Origin: Trichoderma breve
Taxonomy: Eukaryota; Ascomycota; Sordariomycetes; Hypocreales; Hypocreaceae
Direction of reading: 5' to 3'
Length of the DNA stretch: 64,000 nt
Assembly (NCBI RefSeq): GCF_028502605.1
Contig: NC_079237.1
Location: 3,038,001 to 3,102,000, forward strand
This document shows positions 12,530 to 23,711 of the stretch, piece after piece. The translations under genes and the position numbers were made by a program. The notes beneath the pieces are model-generated. The model made no database searches and had not been told where the DNA came from. It worked only from the letters and a program-made list of their open reading frames with translations. Positions within the stretch are counted from its first letter, which is position 1; each line of letters starts with the position of its first letter.

Positions 12530-12620
12530 GAAACTGTCGAGTTTTTGTTTTACTTTTCTCAGTTTCCACGCTCGAAGCATTCTTGAACCGCCTACCCCTG
12601 CTCCTCAGCCACAATTCAAT

Positions 12621-12700
12621 GGCCGTGTGGCTCAATGGCAGAGCGTCTGACTACGATCAAGTATATCAGGAGGTTGCAGGTTCGACCCCTGTCTCGGTCA
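12621..12700 (+). tRNA. tRNA-Arg(ACG), intron-containing, copy 2
   Basis: An 80-nt copy whose mature sequence is identical to the first tRNA-Arg gene. The only two differences fall inside the 8-nt intron (12657-12664): one C for T and one T for C. Anticodon ACG is at 12653-12655. The T loop, D stem and internal Pol III promoter boxes are all conserved. Confinement of the changes to the spliced-out segment supports both the intron call and selection on the mature tRNA. The two genes form a direct tandem with a 228-nt period but unrelated flanks. Confidence 0.86.
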
Positions 12701-12739
12701 CGAGATCGATTTCAATTCCACGCAAGGGGAATCAATTTC

Positions 12740-12745
12740 TTTTTT
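12740..12745 (+). terminator. Possible Pol III terminator for tRNA copy 2
   Basis: T6 run 40 nt downstream of the second tRNA-Arg gene and the first T-run of that length after it. Confidence 0.45.
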
Positions 12746-13413
12746 GTTTCGTCTTCTTTTTGCCTCTGTGGAATTTCCATCCGGCTTCCCTCTTTGGGCA
12801 AGCGAATGCGTGCCCGTGACTGTGCTTTGATGCTTTTTGGTCATTCGATCAAAAGGTCAATGCCAAATTGCCAAGTTGTGATAGCCAAGCGATATTACCG
12901 TCAAGGTGAAGGTGCTTCGGGGTCCAATTAGCGAGCTGCCAGCATCCATGCTATCAGCAGCTGTCTGTGCTATGGAGGAACAGTGAATCCTAGCACTTGG
13001 CTGTGACGGACAAGGGCTTGGACGTGAGATTCGATATGAGAAGGTATTGGGAACTTGATCCTGTAAATGTGACGCATGACCTTACGAAAGAGATTTGGGA
13101 GAGTTAATAATCTCGTTATCAAGCATCTCAAGCACACGCCAATTTTACAATATGTAAGAAGCTGAATGGATACTAGGACGGACAATGCTGTGCATATTCA
13201 ATTATGTTCCTTGACGAATCAATTTTTCCTCTATTGCATCGGCGAGTTTAGAAGTACCTGAGCTCTGAGCTAGTATTGGCAACATGGAGATGTCCCAACT
13301 TTTGGTGTTGCTGATGCAAGGTACCGGTACCTAGGCCGTAGCGCCAATCGCAGTGCCAGACAAGTACCGGGCACCATGGGTTTTAATTGATTCCAGCCGT
13401 GCCCCACGTCGAG

Positions 13414-13419
13414 ACGCGT
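13414..13419. promoter_or_regulatory. MluI cell-cycle box (MCB, ACGCGT) upstream of PRI2
   Basis: A perfect palindromic ACGCGT lies 98 bp upstream of the primase ATG, followed closely by a further GTCGCGTC half-match. In yeasts this hexamer is the binding site of the MBF complex, which drives G1/S expression of DNA-replication genes including primase. The match and gene are seen directly; MBF control in this organism is inferred. Confidence 0.55.
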
Positions 13420-13516
13420 CAAGTCGCGTCCCTCCACACTTCTGCCACTCTCAACCACCAAAAATCCACCTCGAAAGCACCAGATTCAGCTTCAGCTTCA
13501 CACGCAGCCAGCAATC

Positions 13517-15231
13517 ATGATGCGGCAGGATTACAACAGAATCGACCCCAAGAGGCGGAATGTCGTCGATTACCGGAAAAAGCAGTTTGCAACGCCGCAA
13601 TTCCAGGACACGCAGTACCCCCACCGCTTGAACTTTTACGCAGATGCCCCAACAGCAGACATCACACTTGAGCAGTTTGAGCAATGGGCCATTGACCGAC
13701 TACGAGGTAATGCGAGGCTACTCATTACTATAATTCAATATTCAGAGTCTGACACGGCACAGTCCTGGCCGAGCTTGAGGCATGCTCCTTTCGCAACCGA
13801 TCGCCTGCCGAGACAGCAACCCACATGAAGCCCATCCTCGACAAATACCTCCCTCTCGACTCCAACAGCTCTAGCAACACAAAGCTGCTCTCGCAACGAC
13901 AAAAAGACCACTACAGCCATTTCATCCTGAGGCTCGCCTTCTCCTCTACCGAAGACCTGCGCCGGAGATTTGCTCGTGTTGAGACGATGCTGTTCCGAAT
14001 GCGATTCAACAGTGACGATTTGAGCGAGCGATCTACATTCGTATCCAGCTTGGATCTCGACTGGTGGGAGCCCGTAACAGAGGATGAGAAGATACGGTAT
14101 GGCGCCGAGCTGGCAGCCATGGTCAGCGGAAAGAAAGGTAGCAGCGAGGATGGGACATGGTTCAAAGTGGACTGGGAGCGAGTGCCCGACTTGGTGGAGA
14201 GTCGACGTGTGTTCCTGAAAGCTGGAAAGGCATATGTGCCTGGGAGAGAGCAATCGAGCATGGTTGTAGCAGAGTTTACGAGCCGGCTTGAGAGACAACT
14301 AGAGGTGAGTCGCACGGCCTTGTCCATCACAGCTTTTCAGTAAACTAACATGAGATCTTCAATGATTAGCTCACAGCTCGGGCTCTGCCACGGCTTGACG
14401 AAGATGACCGGTTGACGCCCATCCTTAACCACCTCTCCAAAAACTTCATTACTCCCGACTCGGCTTACATGTCTGGATCGACAGCGCCCACTGGTGCGCA
14501 AATCTCGGCTGCCAATGTTGACAATCTTTCACAACATTTCCCTGCATGCATGTCCAACCTGCATCGGTCGTTGCGTCGCGACGCTCACCTTAAACACTAC
14601 GGTCGTCTTCAGTACACACTGTTCCTCAAGGGCATCGGGCTGAACCTGGAAGAGTGTCTCGCGTTTTGGCGGGGCGCCTTTCACAAGGTGACAGATGACA
14701 CATTCAACAAGGAATACCGGTACAATATTCGCCACGCTTACGGAGATGTCGGTGGCGACACGAATCGACGAGGCGGCGGCTATAGCCCGTTTAGCTGTCA
14801 GAAGATTCTCACTGAGCATCCTCCGGGACCTGGCGAGGCTCACGGCTGCCCGTACCGGCACTTTAATCTGGAAAACTTGACCTCTTTGGTACAATCCATG
14901 GGGGTATCTGACAGATCGGTGCTACAGGGTGTCAAGGAAGACAAGGATAATCAAAAGTTTCACATGGCATGTAACCGGTAAGTTGCCTGCCCCTGTTCCT
15001 GTCATTGGGATTTACATTCCGAGAGCACGATCTGCAAATATTACGGTGAGGCTAATTCAACTACACAGCGTGTTTGAACACTTACACAAGGCCGAGATTA
15101 AAAAGGCAAAGGATGAAGGTGTCATGACATCTAATCAGCTCGAGACAATTGTGCATCCCAACGAGTACTTTAAACGAAGCTACCTGTTGAAGAATCTTGG
15201 CAAGGAGACTGATGTCAAGATGGAGGGCTAA
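13517..15231 (+). CDS. PRI2: DNA primase large subunit
   Basis: Four exons (13517-13706, 13763-14304, 14370-14977, 15069-15231) encode 500 residues, close to the usual length of eukaryotic PRI2. It is the regulatory, iron-sulfur subunit of the DNA polymerase alpha-primase complex, which makes RNA primers at replication forks in the nucleus. The N-terminal domain contains EQFEQWAIDRLRVL. The C-terminal domain has YTLFLKGIGLNLEECLAFWR and four cysteines at 304, 387, 404 and 445. Their spacing matches the [4Fe-4S] ligands of the yeast protein within two residues. Introns are 56, 65 and 91 nt. Intron 2 has a CTAAC branch site. Intron 1 uses the second of two nearby AGs, chosen because it restores IDRLRVLAELEAC. 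An ACGCGT box upstream suggests cell-cycle control. Confidence 0.96.
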
Positions 15232-17927
15232 ACATTATTCACACATTGGCTACACATTGTTTACAAATTGTCTATACATTGGCTACACGTTTTACATGAG
15301 GGAGTGACACAGATGGTAGCGCCATTCTGTCACGGGCTACAAGATAGAGGGAAGCATTTGGGAGGGATGAAGCAACTGGGCGTTTTGTCAAACTGTATTA
15401 GGATATGAGATATTGGGCAACATTTGCGTCAAGACTGTATGTATCATGATGAGGTGGTATCTCTCAACACCATTAATGCCAACCAAGCCGGGTTACATCA
15501 AACACGGCTTTCACCAGCGTCATCAAGATCATCGCCAACCCATCAGCCCACCATTCTCATCTTGATTGAGCCTGTCCAACCCAAAACAAAACCCACCTGG
15601 GCTTTCATAGCCCAACGCCCCTCCCCTTGACGTCCGTCTCTCGTCTGGCTCAGACCCCTACGCGAGCTAAGGCAAGTGACCCGGTTGCCAATGATGCTAA
15701 TGATGTAGGTACCGAGGGCGTTTGGTTCATGCACCTTGTTTTTTTTCTGAAATGATGTAGTGCATACATACAGAAGCCATGCATCATCTCATCATGACTT
15801 GACGAGGAGGGACCCTTGGGGTTTTCGGGATAAAGGTGCCTTTAGGCATACGCCCAGATGTGTTACGATTCACGAGCCCCGGTTTTTAAGAAGACAATCG
15901 AGGGGAGGGGATGTGTGGGTTCTTGGTGGTATTGCTGGATAGTTGTATAAACTGGGGGTGGAGGGAAGAAAGCGTATCAAAGTCGGACATAGTTCGTGGT
16001 TTTGGAGGCTATATCGTCTTTTGTTTTATCTTTGACTACATGTAGCGCGGGAACAGTGAAGTGAGGCATTGAGGTATTTCGATTGCGAAAGACGCCCGAA
16101 TATGCCGAGGCAATCAAATGAGCTGATGGATGGAATCATGGAATGGGCTCATCTTTGAAGAGGGATCCATCAAAAAACGCAACCGTGAGATTCCCGAGAG
16201 TCCTCCATTCCCGGTATCAATAGTCGCAATTTCATGCGCGCTATATCTTCAACTTCTTCCGTTTTCCGTCAAACGGTCCAAAACGGGCTTAAAATAGACT
16301 TATCGTCAACACACACTTAGAAATGGGAAGTGGGTGTGCTAACCCCCATGTAAAAAATTCGATACGTGTACTAAAAAGCGTCCGTCTTTTTTCTAGCGAT
16401 ACGGAGATGCTGTTCTCTTTTTTTTCACGGTATGAGTGCGGAAGGAGAGGAGACAAGGGTGTAGTAGCATCGAGCTAAAACAATCTGCTGCACGATGATA
16501 TCAGAAATACGGAGGAGGGCGTGTGCGGGCGAGCAGAAATGAGACCAAAGCAAACAAGGGTCGGTTTTTTCTCTCTCTCGCTCTCTTTAGTTTGGGAGCA
16601 CGATGACGACACGGGGCATGTTGCTAGTTTGGGGGGGCAGGGGGTCTCAGATTGTGCTGGATAAGTGAATGTCTTTTGATTCCCTGGATTCGTGAATATC
16701 GTGAGTGCTGCATCCGACGCTTGAATTGGGGGAGATTTGCGGTTGCATCTGTATTCAAGCGAGGGGGCTAGAAATGGGCCAGGGTGAGTGTGTGTGTGTG
16801 AATGCTTCTGTCGCGTATGTAGGTATTAAACCAAGAAAATGAATAGTCGGCTGCAATGTTTTATTTTTGAACAAGGCTTGCATATAGATGATGGCTATGT
16901 CTACATCTACAGATCGTGAGTGAAGAGCAGGTTTGGGAGGGGGTGAGACAGGCTGTGCGAGGATGTTGCCGATGCATCGATCGACTAGGGCCAAAATGCA
17001 TCTTTCTTTCTGGGCGTGTGCTCGATATCGCGATGATGATGACGACTGGGGCCGTTGAATGTGGATTAAAAGAAAGAGGGGAACAAAAGGAGAGTTTCTT
17101 TCTGAACATAGCTGTCCCAATTACGGATACATGGATATCTAGCTGAAGAGAGAGTGTGTGCTGTTGACAGGCACGCATTGCATCATTGCGCGGCGATGAC
17201 GGCAAATTCTGGGGTCGAAATGATGGAGACAGACGGCAACAGGGCAAGGCTTGGGAAGCATGGACAAGGCTGGCCGGCTTATCAACCAATGAGCGGGATG
17301 CCCTGTATCTTTTGGAATACAGAAGCCTAGGGACAGTGTGTACGTGTACGCGTAGCTTCGACCAGCACCATGGAATTAACTATCAGGGGGGCAGTAGAGC
17401 GAGCGGCTTTGTGAGGGCATCGACGGCAGAGATAGAGAGATGTGTCAGCGGAGAATGCAGCGTGCGGAGTAGCGTCTGACAGGAGGCATCAGCCTTGTCT
17501 GTAATAATCGGTACTCCTGCTCGGTATAACTGAGTGACATCCAATGACAAATATCGGGAATATGTATTAGAAAACGAGAATGCTGGGATTCTCAGCGAAG
17601 AGTACAGTACAGCACAGGATAGAAACAGGCATTAGCTACAGCACGTTCTATTTGCGCTCACTCAGGTGCGGAGTAGCGCGTCAAAATGGAGAATCCATGG
17701 ATCCCATTGATCCCACGGCCCCCTCCCCCAATAATCCACGGCGAACGAGAGGCCATCGTGAGAAGAACAGGTTCGTCGCGACTGGCCGACGCGATGTGAC
17801 GTGGATTTGGACCGCCAAGATGCGGGGAGGGGGAGGGACGTGCTTGTTGTGACACAGGCGAATGAGCTCTCATGTACATGCAGTGCATTGCCTACTATAT
17901 TTCTTCATGCTCATAAATGAAGTGTAC

Positions 17928-17944
17928 ATTACATTACATTACAT
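17928..17944. repeat. Short ATTAC tandem repeat
   Basis: Consecutive copies of the 5-nt unit ATTAC, three to four in a row. A minor simple repeat with no evident role. Confidence 0.6.
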
Positions 17945-20900
17945 CGAATGCTAATGCTCGTGCGTGCAGGTATGTAGGATCGAAATGCTGTGCTATGCTA
18001 TGCCGTTCTGTGCGGTGTTGCTGCTATTATTAAACGCCAATGCCACCACGCTCAGTCCTTCTCTTACACCAGCGCCCGCATCTCTCCTCGTCCCATGTCC
18101 CTCTACCAGGATCCCCGATTTCCCTTACTCGCGAAACTCGCCCAGTCAGCGGAAATAGCCGTCGTGGGAGGCTCCGTAATGGGATCTAAAAGGCGGTAGC
18201 GGACGATCCCCCAGTCGCTCTCCCGTGTCTTTGCTCTGCCTCAGCTCTTCTGGGTTCCCCTTTTATCATCACATGTACGAAGCGTCTGTGTAATCATGAA
18301 CCAGGACAAAAAGATGACAGAAAAGGCGTGCAGCAGAGCAAAATACGAAGCCCAGCCAATATTTGCTCCCCTTGGCGGTGCTATTTGATGATTGCATACA
18401 TGTACATTACATGCACATGTGCCCATCCATGCCTTATCTTTTCCTTGCAATCCTCGCCAGTCGTCCAAGAGCGGTATCAATCTGCTTCGCCTGTCTGTAT
18501 CTTTCTCTCTATTTCATCCTATCCTGTCCAAGTTTGCTTCCTTCAGCTGCTGCTGTCCAGCCAATAGAATCAGTGATCCTTCGGCCAATAGAAACAATAA
18601 ATCCGTCTTCCGAGTCCCTTTCCCCTCTCCCCCAGGCACGGATTTACTCCCTGCAGTCTGTTTGGCGAGTTTGATTTGCCGCGCAAAGCGCAGCGAAAAT
18701 CCCATTGCCCATACCTATGTACCTGCTATGTAATACAATCCCATGGCTCTCACTGGCCGCTAAATCCAGAAAAGCAAATATCGATTCGTCCAATCTGGAT
18801 GCTTCTCCATATGGAACAGTCGCATGCAAGATGTACACGCGCGCATGTGTATACGCAGCTTTTCAGCGCCTTTGCCCTGCGTTTAGACTCGAGAAGGGAG
18901 GCTGGGCTCGCGCGATAGTGCCACTCTGCAGAGGTCATGTGAACCATAAACCCCGAATCCTCTTTGGCCTCGTCCTTTCTCCAACCCGCGCTTCTGCATG
19001 GAACGGCTACGGCTCGGGGGTGAAAGTTGTGAATGAGACAGCGGCAAGTAGAGTGCTCCCTCGGAGATGCAACCGCAGTATTAGCCCCCAGAATGCGCTC
19101 CCCCTCACCTCACTGATGCCACAATGACAGGCGGTTTATTGCATGAATTGAACGATGCCCGGCCTTGGTTCGACTGACCAGGCCTGAGCATGGATGTCCG
19201 AGGATGGCACTCTTTGGGAACTAGTTTGGAGAAACATCTGATTGCCCCAAGATCAGACAATGGCGGTCGGATATCCGAATCTCCATCTACCTAGTTTCAG
19301 GAACAGCCGCCCTCGCATATCCTCCTCACAAGCGAGAGAGAGAGACAGAGAAAGAGCGTCAATATCCTAGCATCCAGCCGAGTTCCCTTACTCGTGTGCG
19401 CGGACCTGCTCAACTGGGCGATATTCCCAGTACAACCACGGAGCTACCCCAAAAGGGGCGCGTCTCTGCGGCACCCGTACGCCCTCCTTGTGTGCATATT
19501 GTGATCTCTCCCGTGTGCAAGCGAATGCATGATATGATTCACTTTACTCGTACTATTCTCATTATTCCTCGCATAAAAAGAACTACAGACTTCACGAGGG
19601 GTGGCCCAATATTGAGCCAGCTGACTCTCTGTCTCTGACCCCCGGTCCCCCTAGGGAACTTGTGCTTGATTACCGTAAGGAACGGGCTGCAGAATGCGGC
19701 GCCTGTGTCCGTGAGCCTTTTTTCCCCCCAAGAGACTACCACGGAGCACTATATTTTGTTACAGGTTAAATGCCTCTTTGCAGGAAAAATGGTACGATGG
19801 GAACAACTGCCGTGTGGACAAACAGACGGCTAAGACGGAATGTCTGATCCGCGGCAACTCTAGGCGGTTCGTGCGGCCCGATCGGGCGGGCGGCTTGGGA
19901 GGTCATTTCACGGTGTAAGTCGTGAGAATCCATTCAGCCTTGAAGTACCTGCTAGGTAAGTAATACTCGCTCCATACAGTTCACCACCATGGCCAGGCTC
20001 CAGCGACAAAAAAGAGGGAAATAATTGAGGAATTGCCTACAGCTTGATCGATCTGTTTACGGCACAATGCTTACAGGAATAGTAAAAGATGAATCGTAAA
20101 TCATGTTGAAGCCCTTCCCCATGTGCGGTCCCTATAAACCTGATCTACACAGCACCTCCAGCTGTACTCAGGAACCGCCAATCCATTCCCGCTAGCCCCA
20201 GGCACAGCACGTTTAGCCTCCTCCTCCCCCTTCATTTTCTAAACATGCCCCAGCGTGTCTTGAACAACGCAATCTCGTTCCTCCAACACAATAAGACTCC
20301 TCCAACAAATTCTTAAAACCGTTTACTGCTGATGTACTCTAGCTGCCAAGTCATTTACAATTCAACGGCTCCTTCATCCTACCTTATTTCTTATCGGAAG
20401 TTTCCGTCAGGACGCTGCAGACACGTGGGCGTGAGAATTGGACAAAAAGGCCGCCTCCATCTCGCTCGGCATGGGCGAACGACGATAGGCAGGCTGGGCC
20501 TTCTTCACAGATACACTCGCATCTAAGCAAGTTTTTTTTGTGTTATTCCCGTCGATAATTCCCATATTTTTGAGATATTACCAGGGGAAAAAGAAAAAAA
20601 AATTAAGCAATTTGGGTTCACTAATCAGAAACCGGCAGCTTATACCGCGCTCGGTAGGGTACCATTGTTGATACTTCACGGCCAGCCTCGTCTCACTGCA
20701 ACGCCCGCCCGCCTCTCTCTCTCTCTCTTCACGATGGCTCCCAATTTCCTCCAAAGCCCCCCAATCGCTTGGAATTGCCCTACATTATACTTTTTCATGC
20801 ATGCTATACTCCACACACCCCCGAAGACATGCTCTTCATCCCAAAGCACAAAGCACTGTAGCCAGCACATCCACGTAGTCTCGCATCGCATCGCAGCTGC

Positions 20901-22019
20901 ATCTGCATCTGCATACAAAAATCGAACGAAAACCCTGCACCCTACGAATAAAAACCATCCCCTGCCCAAGCCGAAAAAAAACGCCAAGAAGAACAAGAAA
21001 AGCAAAGTCCTACGCGCATGTATGTACATGTAGGCCTCACATCAAGTCACACCGCAGAATCAAACTCTCTGCCGCTCGCCTAACATGTCCTGTCCCAGTC
21101 CTAGCAAAAAAAAAAAAAAGAGACGTGTAGCAATAGACGGGAACATTCCAGGCCCGCATGCAACTGCACGCTGCACGTCGCTCATTCAGACGAGTCTAAT
21201 CCCAGCAATAGAAAGTAAACAAACCAGTCAAAACTACTGGAGTGAACTCCGTACACACCTTCAATAACAAAATTAATAAAAAGAAGAGAAGAGAAAAATG
21301 ACAGAGCCAAAATTGCCAAGACCTATCAAAGACAAAAAAGGTCCAGAACTTGTCTCGCCCCATGCTTAGGTACTCTCGTACAGTAGTAAAGCCGCGGCTA
21401 CGCAAATCCAGACCCACGCGAACGAAACCTTGTGCACATCATGCACTGCATATTTCACAGTTTGTATGAAAATTCGGAAGAAAAGAAGCGATGAAGCGAT
21501 AGAGAAAAATGTTTGTTTGTAGTCATGTAAAAAATCTTGCATTCTAATAAACTATAAAAGCACGGGCATCGTTGGCCCAGGTGGTATCACTATACTAGCC
21601 AAAGAAAAAAAAAAGATCCCGCATCGTCTATTTCGCATAGAAATCCAAAACATAAGAAAAAATGAGAAGAAAAAAAGTGATACTAGGTAATGCAACAACC
21701 TTGCGAACCTCGCGCAAGTAGTAGAAGTGAAGAAGGAAAATAATCCGTTATCCCGTCCCGTCGTATATGCACCTCCCGACGCTCAGCGCCAATGCAGGAA
21801 GAGAGAGAAAATGAGACGATAGTAATAAAGACGTCAGTGGCTGTGCCAGGAGCCCCCAAAGGAAAGCCAAGGGAGAAGCAAGAAAAAATAGAGGCCACGA
21901 TGCCGTGCCAAGGAAAACCAAAAGGGCGATAAAACCAAGGCTAGCTAGTCTCTCAACGGCCCCCATCGAGGAACCCACTTCTTCCTTTTGTGTCGCTCGC
22001 TGCTCGGCATGCCAACGTC

Positions 22020-22203
22020 TTTTTTTTTTTTTTTTTTTTTTTTGCTTGAGAAGCCAAGGCTAAGGCAGAGACCCCTGTCGCGCAGATGAACTGGTCGCAC
22101 ACAGCGCTTCTGGGCCAAGCCATTCGTCGCCTGCGATTCGGCGCCGCCTAGCGGTATCCGTCTTGTCTTTGCGGCCCCAATAAAAAAAAAAAAAAAAAAA
22201 AAA
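22020..22203. repeat. Facing poly-T (24) and poly-A (22) tracts
   Basis: T24 at 22020-22043 and A22 at 22182-22203, separated by 138 bp, form a simple inverted repeat that could pair in single strand. The flanks are only weakly complementary. No target-site duplication is evident, so it is not called a mobile element. Confidence 0.5.
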
Positions 22204-23456
22204 GTCGGCAGTGCATGCATGGGTGAAGCGATGTTGAGTATCTGGTAGGAGATTGCGAAAAGGCGGCCAAGAGAAGTAAAAGGTGAATAAAGTAATAAAT
22301 CAATAAGCATGTAAAATTCATCGCCGTGGTCGTCATTCATAAGGCTTGTTCGCAAAGGTGGAGACGCAAAAGAGAGAAGTCGTGGGTTCCCAGTTCCCCA
22401 GAAAGGGTCGACTGAAACGACCTGTCACAAAATGACGAGGCGCTGTCGAATCATCGTCGCACCGACGAGATGTGCCGAAATGCCGCAGCCTCCAATTGGA
22501 GGCCCTGCCTGCGGGCGAGGTCGCGAGCGCGCTGCGTGCAGTAAGGACATGGAGGTGCAAGCGAGAGCCAAGGCCAGGCCAAAAGGGCCCTGCGCCTTGT
22601 TGCATGGCCTGCACTGCATCCAGGGACTTGCTCGGGTAGCACCGCATGTGCGCAGCAGTGCTCGTCTCGAGCTGGATGTGGAGGGAGATGCACATGGCTC
22701 AAAGCAGAGAAGCGAGGTGCAAGGCCATGTCTATCCGGCAACAGCTCGGTGTAGTCGGTGGAGGTTCGCCGTCTTGTGCTCGAAAGCAACGGCTGGAGCT
22801 CGGACATAGCATTACAGACAGACAAGATAAGACGGAGAGCTCATTGCAGATCTCACACCATCCATGTGGCCGACGGCTGCTGCGGTTCCCGGGAATCGCG
22901 AACCAAGCTATGCCGCATAGAGTGCTGACCGTTGAGCCGACACGCTGGGTGACGAATCCCATCATTTTCTGGGGTTGCCCGCGGGAAGACATGGGGGATG
23001 GGGATAAAGATAGCAACTCTCAACAGCCAGCGCCCGCTTTGGTCGTCGATCCAGGAGAGCCAGATGCCAGGTTAAAGTGCCTGCGGACATCTGACCTAAG
23101 CGTGCAAGGAGATGCAAGTGAGAGCTCGACTTTTTTGTATTTTTTAACAGGTGATGGAGTGTTTCGACCTGTCAAGTAGAGCGTGTGTAGATGGGTGGAG
23201 CGACGGGTGCTGCTGATGACGGATTGTTTCCATGCGGGTTGGGATGGTGTCGACACTGCGTCGAGCAGCTCTGCCAATGCGAGAATGCAAAAAGAGTCTC
23301 GTGTCGTGTCTATGATCCATTTGAGGATGATGTCGTCTATAATGTGCCATAATGCTCGCTTTTTCCGAAAAAATGAAGATGATAAAAATACAATAGCGCA
23401 GTTGTATAAGGCTGCGTGCGGTGTGATGTCAGAAAGACGGTGCTGGGGATATTTCT

Positions 23457-23711
23457 TTACTTGTATCCCACGAGCTTGGCGCAACGCTCGCAGTAGTAGA
23501 GGTTGTGTGAGATGCGCACCATGCCGGCTGTGCTCGCGTCGTCCGTCGTCGTCGTCTCGGCGGATCGAGCGCACCGCATGCAGCGCAGCACGAGGACTGA
23601 GGCAATGGGCCGAGGGTTGGAGTCCATCCTGGATGAAGACGAAGGGACGTCGGAGTCGGAAGATGAGGCGGAGGAGAAGTTGTGGCTGGCGATCAATGCG
23701 GCAGCGGGCAT
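23457..23711 (-). CDS. Small two-CxxC (zinc-ribbon-like) protein of 84 residues
   Basis: Intronless. The start is the ATG at 23711, chosen for its purine-rich CAAAAG context and because the frame becomes protein-like there; the frame stays open upstream to 24317 but reads like UTR. The N-terminal 35 residues are Ser-rich and probably disordered. The C-terminal half holds RCMRCARS (Cys44, Cys47) and YYCERCAKLVGYK (Cys74, Cys77). These are two CxxC knuckles 26 residues apart, the usual layout of a structural zinc site. I recall similar small proteins of unknown function in filamentous fungi but cannot name a family. It stands alone in a gene desert with long empty flanks. Zinc binding is inferred; function is unknown. 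Confidence 0.65.
   Translation of the reverse strand: MPAAALIASHNFSSASSSDSDVPSSSSRMDSNPRPIASVLVLRCMRCARSAETTTTDDASTAGMVRISHNLYYCERCAKLVGYK

Larger units (their letters stand above)
12701..13516. other. Intergenic region and PRI2 promoter
   Basis: No supportable gene. It includes the 14-bp perfect palindrome AGGTACCGGTACCT at 13319-13332 and an ACGCGT box at 13414-13419. Both lie within 200 bp upstream of the primase start, so the right-hand part is taken as the PRI2 promoter. Confidence 0.5.
15232..23456. other. 8.2-kb gene-free region
   Basis: I find no conserved domain or plausible multi-exon gene. Open frames on both strands overlap heavily and are low in protein-like composition. Visible landmarks are pyrimidine-rich stretches (about 18430-18640), a short ATTAC repeat (about 17928-17944), and a T24 run (22020-22043) with an A22 run (22182-22203) facing it. 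The 3' UTR of PRI2 occupies the left end. A long UTR, lncRNA or distal regulatory DNA are all possible. Confidence 0.5.

Noticed and set aside
18392..19127. Several overlapping plus-strand frames of 100-140 residues
   Set aside because: Pyrimidine-rich sequence gives long frames by chance; no known motif or splice structure.
20676..21033. Frames of about 120 residues on both strands
   Set aside because: The two strands read as mirror frames of one another and the minus one is a low-complexity Phe-rich stretch; not coding.
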